Shown here piece by piece: positions 40,780-46,686 of a DNA stretch of 46,686 bases. Location: assembly GCA_947478465.1 (NCBI GenBank), contig CANJWH010000019.1, positions 1 to 46,686 of the forward strand, given 5' to 3'. The notes below the pieces were generated by a model. That model ran no database searches. It had not been told where the DNA came from and saw nothing but the letters and a program-made list of their open reading frames with translations. The position numbers and the translations under genes are program-made. The stretch is from Bacteroidota bacterium (GTDB lineage Bacteria > Bacteroidota > Bacteroidia > SXHM01). The stretch's first letter is position 1, and every line of letters starts with the position of its first letter.

Positions 40780-40798
40780 TGTTTCAGATTTTAAAACA

Positions 40799-41245
40799 TT
40801 ATTCAAAAGGTTCAGCGCTCTTATATTTTGGAATTTGAACAGTTTTTATCAAATGTAAAAAAGCTTTTTGTAATCCTTTTACTGAATTATCATCATCAGG
40901 AGTTACAATTTTCAACCGCGAAAAGTAATTCTTTTTTTCAACTAAATACTCTTTTCGTTCAATGCATTTATCTCCGTCAGCACATTTAATTATCAATGAT
41001 TTTTCATCCTGTGAATAAATAACATCAGGATTTAAATCGGTAATAAGTAAAGTTTCTTCCATCATTTTTACATTATCTTTATAGGAAGTAAGCAGTAACA
41101 GACCTTGTTTAACGTCAATAGTGTATTTATCCTTAAGTTTACTATTGATATAGGTCAATGTCTCTTCCATACTGATATTCTGAGCAAAAGAAGATATTGT
41201 ATAAAATAAAAATAAAAAGCAAAGGGTTTTCTTTTTCAGGAACAT
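40799..41245 (-). CDS. exported protein of unknown function
   Basis: The 148-residue product has a signal peptide (MFLKKKTLCFLFLF...SFAQ). The mature region is mixed alpha/beta with two close Cys (CADGDKC) and no recognised domain. The start at 41245 is chosen over 41263 because the -7 box (41265-41272) would place the transcript start after 41263. It precedes the TPR gene in the same direction, so both may act together outside the cell. Confidence 0.65.
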   Translation of the reverse strand: MFLKKKTLCFLFLFYTISSFAQNISMEETLTYINSKLKDKYTIDVKQGLLLLTSYKDNVKMMEETLLITDLNPDVIYSQDEKSLIIKCADGDKCIERKEYLVEKKNYFSRLKIVTPDDDNSVKGLQKAFLHLIKTVQIPKYKSAEPFE

Positions 41246-41264
41246 ATACCAGTGTAAATTCAAT

Positions 41265-41310
41265 CAAAGATAAAGAAACGGTTTTTGAATTAGCAAAGAT
41301 TATACCTTTG
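41265..41310. promoter_or_regulatory. divergent -7 boxes (minus TATCTTTG, plus TACCTTTG)
   Basis: TATCTTTG on the minus strand (41272-41265) serves the 148-residue gene. TACCTTTG at 41303-41310 on the plus strand serves the long helix gene, 72 bases before its ATG. Confidence 0.4.
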
Positions 41311-41382
41311 ATTTTGCACTAATATATTTCAATCCGTATTTTCGGGTTTTCAATTTCAAATTTAAGACACAATAAATCAAAG

Positions 41383-43119
41383 ATGCACATAGTGAAAAGC
41401 ATTTGCCGAAATCTAGTGATGTTGCTCTCAACGCTTATGTTTTCATGCATTTCAGTTGCTCAAACCTTAGAAGTTCAGGGGAAATTCAAAATTGATGACG
41501 GCAACTCAGAAGGAGCAACAATATCTGTATCTAAAAATGGATCTCTAATCAGGACTGTGCCAATAAAAGGTTCAAAGTTTGCGATTGACCTTGATTTCAA
41601 TGCCGATTATGTTTTAACTTTTTCAAAACCGGGCTATATTGTTAAAAAGGTTGCGTTAAATACCCATGCACCTCAGGATTTAATAGCAGACGGCTTTGAA
41701 CCAGTTGAATTTTTTGTAGAAATTTTCAAGCAATATGACGGAGTAAACATTGTTATTTTCAATCAGCCTGTTGCCATGTACCGCTACATGGAAGAACTGG
41801 ATGGTTTTGGTTACGATACAGATTATACCAAGTCTATTCTTTCGCAAATAAAAGAAGTTGAAAAACAATTAGAAGTAAAGGCAAAGGAAGAACAAACTGC
41901 TTTAGCGCAGGCACAGGCTCAGCAATCTGCACAGGCAAAAGCTGAAGCCGAAGCTAAAAAAGCTGCTGAAGCAACTGCAGCTGCTGAAGAAGCAAAACGT
42001 CAGGCAGAAGCAAAGGCGGCCGCCAAAGCTGCAGAAGAAGAAGCAAAGCGTGTAGCTGCAGCTGCACTGGAAGAAGAGAAACGCAAATTTGCAGCTGCTA
42101 AAGCAGCCGAACAAGCTGCTGAAGATGAAAAAAAGCGCATAGCCGCAGCTGCATTAGAAGAAGAAAAACGCAAGTTTGCAGAAGCAAAAGCGGAGGAAGA
42201 AAAGCGCAAACAAGCAGAAGCCAAAGAAGAAGAAGAACGCAGACTGGCTGATGCTAAACTTGCCGAAGAAACCCGTAAAGCAGCCGAAACCAAAGCAGAG
42301 GAAGAGCGCAAAGCAGCAGCAGCTAAACTTGCTGAAGAAAAACGAATTATGGCTGAAGCAAAAGCAGCGGAAGAAAAACGCTTAGCCGAAGAAGCCAAAA
42401 TAGCGGAAGAAGCACGCAAAGCAGCTGAAAATGAACGGTTAGAAGAAGAAGCACGCAAAGCAGCCGAAGCAAAGGCAGCCGAAGAAGCACGTAAGGCAGC
42501 CGAAAAAGTAAGGGCCGAAGAAGAAGCTCGTAAAATGGCAGAAGCTAAAGCGGCAGAAGATGCCCGCAAGGCAGCAGCAAAAGCAGCTGCAGAAGAAGAG
42601 GCTAAACGCATAGCCGCAGCACAGGCCGATCAGGAAGCTAAAAAAGCAGCAGAAGCTAAAGCGGCAGAGGAGAGACGCAAAGCAGAAGATGCCCGTTTAG
42701 CAGAAGAAAACAGACAAATTGAACTTGCCCGTGCCGAGCAGGAGGCTCGCAAAAAAGAAATTCTTGCCAAAGCAGCAGAAGCGGAAGAAAAGCGACTGGA
42801 AGCTGCAAGAACTGTAGAGGAAGAACGGAAGAAAGCCGCAATACTTCGTGCGCAAGAAGAAGAAAAAACGCGCCAGCAAAATTATGCCAGTGTAGAAGCA
42901 AAGAAAAAAACAAAAGAAGACTACTACACTCCCCTGCCCGATTCGCGCACCGAAGACACTGTTGATGATGGGAAAAAGAAAACCACCACCATCGTCATTA
43001 TCAAAAGCAATTACAAAACTACTTACGTTAAAGTGGTACACAACTGGGGCGGTGTGTTTTACTTCATGAATGATGAAGATATAACTGAGGGAGAGTTTAA
43101 GGCGAAGACCAAGCCGTGA
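41383..43119 (+). CDS. exported protein with long charged single-helix (TolA-like) region
   Basis: The 578-residue product has a signal peptide (SCISVAQ). An Ig-like domain (about 30-130: GKFKIDDGNSEGATISVSKN) is followed by a region of nearly 340 residues (about 157-500) made almost only of Ala, Glu, Lys and Arg in AEEEAKR-type repeats, which should form a stable single alpha-helix or coiled coil about 50 nm long. The last 70 residues form a distinct, basic, Thr- and Tyr-containing end domain. TolA in Proteobacteria has a comparable helix across the periplasm, but no Tol or TonB motifs are seen here. FSC in the signal could be a lipobox variant. Extended spacers of this type bridge cell layers. 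Confidence 0.75.
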   Translation: MHIVKSICRNLVMLLSTLMFSCISVAQTLEVQGKFKIDDGNSEGATISVSKNGSLIRTVPIKGSKFAIDLDFNADYVLTFSKPGYIVKKVALNTHAPQDLIADGFEPVEFFVEIFKQYDGVNIVIFNQPVAMYRYMEELDGFGYDTDYTKSILSQIKEVEKQLEVKAKEEQTALAQAQAQQSAQAKAEAEAKKAAEATAAAEEAKRQAEAKAAAKAAEEEAKRVAAAALEEEKRKFAAAKAAEQAAEDEKKRIAAAALEEEKRKFAEAKAEEEKRKQAEAKEEEERRLADAKLAEETRKAAETKAEEERKAAAAKLAEEKRIMAEAKAAEEKRLAEEAKIAEEARKAAENERLEEEARKAAEAKAAEEARKAAEKVRAEEEARKMAEAKAAEDARKAAAKAAAEEEAKRIAAAQADQEAKKAAEAKAAEERRKAEDARLAEENRQIELARAEQEARKKEILAKAAEAEEKRLEAARTVEEERKKAAILRAQEEEKTRQQNYASVEAKKKTKEDYYTPLPDSRTEDTVDDGKKKTTTIVIIKSNYKTTYVKVVHNWGGVFYFMNDEDITEGEFKAKTKP

Positions 43120-43172
43120 TTAATTTAAGCCGACCTAATTATTCATGGCGAAAGGATGAAGCATGTAAAACT

Positions 43173-44960
43173 TTAACTCTGATGCTTTATTTTATCATAT
43201 AATTTCACCAACGATTGCAGCAGTTCTACTGGAGATGTTAGAATTTGATAATGATTTTGCCCAAACATTTGCGGCAGATAATATTTAGCCTCTGCCTCTA
43301 TAGCCAGTGCATAAGAATTAATCTGTCTTTCATTAAGTTCGCGAAGAGCTTGTTTCACATCATTAATACCGTACTTCCCTTCGTATTTATCAAAGTCATT
43401 TGGCTTGCCATCCGAAATAAGAATAATCCATTTATTTCTGGTCTGGCGCTTATCTAATAGCGCTCCTGAATGACGCAGTGCTGCTCCGATTCTGGTGTAT
43501 CCGTTTGGTTCTACCGCACCTATTTTAATTTTAGATTTATTCCAATCATCATTAAAATCTTTAATTGTCAAATACGTTGAATAATTTCGTGTTTTGGAAT
43601 AGAAACTGGTGATGGAAAAATCAATAGAATATTCATTCAGTATTTCACCAAACAAAATAGACACTTCCTTTTCAACATCAATTACCCTGTTGCCATTGGC
43701 ATATCCATCGGATGACAAACTAATATCCAACAATAAGAGAACAGACAAATCTTTTTCCTTTTTTCTATTTGAAATGTAAATTTTCTCAGATGGAGTGTGT
43801 TTGCTTTTTACATCTGAAAACAAATCCGTTATTGCATCAATATCAAATTCGTCACCCTGTGACTGCCTTCGCTGTTGCAACATTTTATTATTTACATTAG
43901 TAAGCATTTTTCGCAAACCGGTTAAAACGGTTGCATTTTTCGCCATCGTCTTTTTATAGTAATCAGTGTCGGTTTTAAGTTGAGTCTGAGGATATACTTT
44001 GCAAAAATTTTTTTTGTATTTTTTTTTTGAGTAATCCCACTCATCATAGGTGACATGATAACCATTGGTTTGTGTTTCCGCACTTTCAGAAATGGTAGCA
44101 TTTTCAATAAAATCTGCCTGATATACTGAATGTGCAACATCATCCACTCTTACAGTAAATTTCATATTCAACTCATCAAGGGCTTGTTCATGATCTTTCA
44201 AATCATCTTCACCGTCAAAATCCCTCCAAACTCCATCAAACTCTTCAGCAGTATCTACTTTTTCAAAATTATGAGTCAAAACATAATCTTCCTGTTGTTT
44301 TCTATCTACTTCAATGCTTTTAACCTCTTCAACGGCCCGCGCCTTTATTGTTGTCTGTGCTTTATTTTCCTGTGCATTTTTAGTTTTATCTGAAAAATTC
44401 TTGAGTTTTTCTGCTGACGCATTTTCATTGGAATTTATCATCCATTTACCATACAGCCATGTTGTATCTAAAAACTCTTTATCTGATTTCAATAAGTTAA
44501 GCTGAGCTAAAAATTGTGAATGCCACTCCTGGGTAACCGGAAATTCTTTGTACAGTTCTTCCAATATAACGGCTGCCGATTCTCTTGCTTTTTCTCGTGT
44601 TTCGGAAAGAGAAAGTTCGCTGTTTTGTGATTGATTAAGAGCAAGTTTTTTTTGAACGGATAAATATAAAACCCTGAACAAATAATAATTGTGGTTGGCA
44701 ACTTTTGTATCAAACACTAAAAAAGAAGACGGCAGAAAAAATGAATTATTTTTATAGCCACCTTCTCTTTCAGCATGAAAAATATCTATCGCCTGTCCCG
44801 TAACAGCGCGTGCAAGAATGGTTAGTTTGTCTTTTACAGAATCTAATACTACTGTTCGCGCTGTTTCTGCAAGAGATGCTTTTCTGTTTTTTTTGAAATA
44901 GTCAGAAACTTTAGCATATAAATATTCATCTAAAGCCATCGTTAAATCATCAGGTTGCAC
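43173..44960 (-). CDS. norD: nitric oxide reductase activation protein NorD (VWA domain)
   Basis: The 595-residue protein ends in a von Willebrand A domain with an intact metal site: D412-I-S414-L-S416, then T in NGYTRIGAAL and D in LISDGKPND. The NorD group works with the ATPase NorQ to insert the iron of nitric oxide reductase. Long Lys/Asn-rich linker sequences fill the middle. The start overlaps the end of norQ by 19 bases, so the two are translationally coupled. The genes are in the order norB-norQ-norD, as in cNor operons. Confidence 0.88.
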   Translation of the reverse strand: MQPDDLTMALDEYLYAKVSDYFKKNRKASLAETARTVVLDSVKDKLTILARAVTGQAIDIFHAEREGGYKNNSFFLPSSFLVFDTKVANHNYYLFRVLYLSVQKKLALNQSQNSELSLSETREKARESAAVILEELYKEFPVTQEWHSQFLAQLNLLKSDKEFLDTTWLYGKWMINSNENASAEKLKNFSDKTKNAQENKAQTTIKARAVEEVKSIEVDRKQQEDYVLTHNFEKVDTAEEFDGVWRDFDGEDDLKDHEQALDELNMKFTVRVDDVAHSVYQADFIENATISESAETQTNGYHVTYDEWDYSKKKYKKNFCKVYPQTQLKTDTDYYKKTMAKNATVLTGLRKMLTNVNNKMLQQRRQSQGDEFDIDAITDLFSDVKSKHTPSEKIYISNRKKEKDLSVLLLLDISLSSDGYANGNRVIDVEKEVSILFGEILNEYSIDFSITSFYSKTRNYSTYLTIKDFNDDWNKSKIKIGAVEPNGYTRIGAALRHSGALLDKRQTRNKWIILISDGKPNDFDKYEGKYGINDVKQALRELNERQINSYALAIEAEAKYYLPQMFGQNHYQILTSPVELLQSLVKLYDKIKHQS

Positions 44961-45748
44961 AAATCTGTTAATGCTTCGGTAATTTGTGGCTCATCTGACA
45001 ATGGCTCAATTATAGCAACCTTTGTTGAAAGGCGTTTTGGCAACCCAGAGTAAATAAGTTTCGCAGCATCAACTAAAAGTCGGGTTGAAACTGTTTCAGT
45101 TAGACCCAATTCTGTCAGGTTTCTAATTTTATTGCCAATAGCCACCAGTTTTTTAGCATCTGAAGGATCTACATTTGTTTCATTAACCAGAATTTCAATT
45201 TCTATTTGTGGTTCGGGATATTGAAACGACAACGCAACAAAACGCTGTCGGGTAGATGGTTTTAGCTCTTTAAATCCTTTTTGATAGCCGGGATTAAAAG
45301 ATGCAACGAGCATAAATCCGTCATGTGCTTTTATGATTATTCCCAATTTATCAATATATAATTCGCGCCTGTGATCAGTCAGCGAATGGATTGCCACAAT
45401 AACATCGGGCCGAGCCTCTGCAATTTCATCCAGATAGATAATTGCACCTTCTTTTACTGCTACTGTGAGAGGTCCATCAACCCAAACGGTTTCTGCGCCT
45501 TTAATAATATACCTGCCAATTAAATCGGTTGAGGAAGTTTCTTCATGACAACTAATGGTGATTAATTTTTTGCCAAGACTAAAAGCCATAAACTCAACAA
45601 ACCTTGACTTCCCGGTTCCCGTTGGACCTTTGACAAGAAGAGGCAACAGGTTTTTATATGCATGCTCAAAAACTGCAACTTCTTTACCTGTTGATTTATA
45701 GTAAGGAGCAACTTTAACTGGTTCTATCAATTCTGCCTGTACTGTCAT
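44942..45748 (-). CDS. norQ: NorQ/CbbQ-type AAA+ ATPase
   Basis: The 268-residue MoxR-like AAA+ protein has its Walker A at residues 41-48 (GPTGTGKS), Walker B IIYLDEIAEA, a sensor-type SFNPGYQKG and an arginine-finger region PSTRQRFVAL. NorQ hexamers, with NorD, remodel the NorB subunit so that its non-heme iron can be inserted. Placement between norB and norD supports this rather than CbbQ (Rubisco) function. A spacer of about 150 bases with two inverted repeats precedes it. Confidence 0.92.
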   Translation of the reverse strand: MTVQAELIEPVKVAPYYKSTGKEVAVFEHAYKNLLPLLVKGPTGTGKSRFVEFMAFSLGKKLITISCHEETSSTDLIGRYIIKGAETVWVDGPLTVAVKEGAIIYLDEIAEARPDVIVAIHSLTDHRRELYIDKLGIIIKAHDGFMLVASFNPGYQKGFKELKPSTRQRFVALSFQYPEPQIEIEILVNETNVDPSDAKKLVAIGNKIRNLTELGLTETVSTRLLVDAAKLIYSGLPKRLSTKVAIIEPLSDEPQITEALTDLCNLMI

Positions 45749-45769
45749 ACGTGTATATTTTTTTGAACT

Positions 45770-45788
45770 AAATAAACATTGTTTATTT
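45770..45788. promoter_or_regulatory. 19-base palindrome upstream of norQ, candidate operator
   Basis: AAATAAACA and TGTTTATTT are perfect inverted repeats with one base between. It lies 22 bases before the norQ ATG. The regulator is unknown; the sequence does not fit the FNR/DNR box TTGATnnnnATCAA. Confidence 0.5.
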
Positions 45789-45834
45789 TAATTGGGAACG
45801 CCAATAAATTTCTTGTCTAATAAAGGCAACTGTT

Positions 45835-45884
45835 CCATAATTCAACAAAACAAAACTGGAACTTTTTGCTTCATTGAATTATGG
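45835..45884. promoter_or_regulatory. 11-base inverted repeat between norB and norQ
   Basis: CCATAATTCAA (45835-45845) and TTGAATTATGG (45874-45884) are exact inverted repeats around a 28-base loop. It could be an operator pair or an RNA hairpin ending or slowing transcription from norB. Confidence 0.5.
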
Positions 45885-45897
45885 TTTAGTTGATTAT

Positions 45898-46476
45898 TTA
45901 AACTGTTTTAACTTCAAGTGCTTCATCAGTTGGTGTGCCGTATTTGATGAATTCATAGATGTAGCATGCAATGCCTGCTGTAAACATAGTTGCGCAACAA
46001 ATCAGAATGAAAAAATGCACCTGTATTTCTTTCTGCACATCGCCAAATTCAAGACCTACTTTGCGCTCAAGATATACCTGTGCAACACCTGCTACACCAA
46101 AAGCAACTGTCATACCTACCATGCCTATATTTGACAACCAAAATGCCAACTGACCAGTTGTGGTATCATACAATTTACGACCTGTCATATTTGGCATGCT
46201 ATAGCTGATAATGGCAAAAACTATCATGGCATAAGCGCCCCAGAATGCAAGATGCCCGTGCATAGCTGTTACCAGTGTTCCGTGTGTATACATATTTACC
46301 TGCGGAAGTGTGTGTGCTAACCCCAGCAATCCTGCGCCCACAAAAGAAACAATGGCAGTACCTAATGTCCAGTTTAAGGCAATTTTATTTGGATGTTTCT
46401 TTTCGCCTTTGCGATACAAAGGAGATGATTTTATTTTCCGGAATTCTAAAACCGCCTTTGTTTCCTGCAGTTGAAA
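45898..46476 (-). pseudogene. norB: C-terminal third of nitric oxide reductase large subunit NorB, 5' end missing
   Basis: The frame is open from 46476 (TGA at 46477-46479) to the TAA at 45898, giving 192 residues with no plausible own ATG; TTG at 46419 is not credible. It covers the last membrane helices of NorB, including the HGTLVTAMHGHLAFWGAY segment, whose two His equivalents bind heme b3 and heme b in Pseudomonas NorB (numbered 347 and 349 there). The His residues for the non-heme iron and the other heme b ligand are in the missing part. The first residues overlap in another frame with the Rrf2 gene. norQ follows after 150 bases. As it stands it cannot encode a working reductase. Confidence 0.85.
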
Positions 46477-46642
46477 TCAGCAGTCCGTTTTTTTTTAGCT
46501 GTTGCAGTATTTTAGAAGTAAATGCAACTGGAGAATCAACTGCTTCAGCTATATCTCCTAATCTTAGTGGCTCAGAAGTATCACTTTTAGACTGAATGAA
46601 AATCATTGATTTTATAGCGTATTCACAGGCTTTGCTGAACAT
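46385..46642 (-). pseudogene. Rrf2-family regulator, truncated after the winged helix
   Basis: The 85-residue reading begins MFSKACEYAIKSMIFIQ, with DIAEAVDSP, SKILQQLKKNGLL and AGNKGGFRI following. These are the winged-helix DNA-binding part of Rrf2 proteins. Intact members have about 60 or more further residues, including the dimer helix and, in NsrR- or IscR-like types, three Cys for an iron-sulfur cluster. Here it leaves the family pattern after about residue 72 and ends at 46385 in the NorB sequence read in another frame. NsrR-type members sense nitric oxide, fitting the NO reductase genes. Its promoter box (TATATTTG) is intact. Confidence 0.82.
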
Positions 46643-46662
46643 ATATATTTCTTTATATGCAA

Positions 46663-46670
46663 CAAATATA
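46663..46670 (-). promoter_or_regulatory. -7 box of the Rrf2-type gene
   Basis: The minus strand reads TATATTTG, 20 bases before the ATG at 46642. Any norB expression here would now start from this promoter. Confidence 0.5.
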
Positions 46671-46686
46671 TAGTGCTATTTTTTAA

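Noticed and set aside
42000..42611. Long minus-strand reading frame rich in Ala and Ser, opposite the helix gene
   Set aside because: It is the antisense of GCN- and GAA-type codons in the repeated helix region. It has no signal, motif or promoter, while the plus strand gives an obvious protein.

Overview
The window reads as an ordinary chromosomal stretch of an AT-rich member of the Bacteroidota. It has type IX secretion (T9SS) C-terminal sorting domains, Bacteroidota-type -7 promoter boxes (TAnnTTTG), a Rho factor with a long Q/N-rich insertion, a DUF3276/PUR-type protein and many SPI/SPII-exported proteins ending in an AQ-type cleavage site. No phage, plasmid or insertion-sequence genes were recognised. 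Both ends cut genes: the left end cuts a secreted lamin-tail-domain protein, and the right end stops just upstream of a truncated Rrf2-family regulator gene.

Layout. 0-4 kb: lamin-tail protein (partial), an ABC-F ATPase, a lipoprotein and an MpaB-type oxygenase. 3.95-6.6 kb: a compact trio of acyl carrier protein, condensation-domain protein and FAD oxidoreductase. It is transcribed back to back with the MpaB gene from nearly touching promoters and may be a small carrier-protein-dependent biosynthetic unit. 6.6-13.2 kb: exported proteins, namely an M1 aminopeptidase with a T9SS tail, an alpha/alpha-toroid protein, an M2 (ACE-like) lipoprotein peptidase and a DUF1566 lipoprotein. 13.2-17.4 kb: an MBL-fold hydrolase, a GT4 glycosyltransferase, a MORN-repeat protein and a lipid kinase. 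17.6 kb: tRNA-Pro(GGG). 17.8-20.6 kb: PUR-like protein, dnaN, a CmpB-like membrane protein and a rhomboid protease.

20.7-26.6 kb holds a four-gene minus-strand operon of exported proteins: a collagen-like protein with a C-terminal S74-type intramolecular chaperone, a second collagen-like protein, a small protein resembling phage DUF2190 decoration domains, and a T9SS cargo protein. This is the best candidate for an undescribed surface-fibre system. 26.8-32.6 kb: metallophosphoesterase, nucleoid-associated protein, PPK2 kinase, a previously easy-to-miss 31-residue membrane ORF, an EamA-like half transporter and a GT-C-like membrane protein. Different palindromic or repeated elements lie in four of the spacers there. 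32.6-39.3 kb: rho, a membrane-anchored patatin and a beta-propeller protein. 39.3-43.1 kb: small exported proteins and a long charged single-helix protein.

43.2-46.7 kb is a nitric-oxide-reductase region: norD, norQ, the C-terminal third of norB, and the N-terminal half of an Rrf2 regulator joined directly to norB. The genes expected between them (the rest of the regulator, probably norC, and the front of norB) are absent. This is either a real deletion or an assembly chimera close to the end of the sequence.
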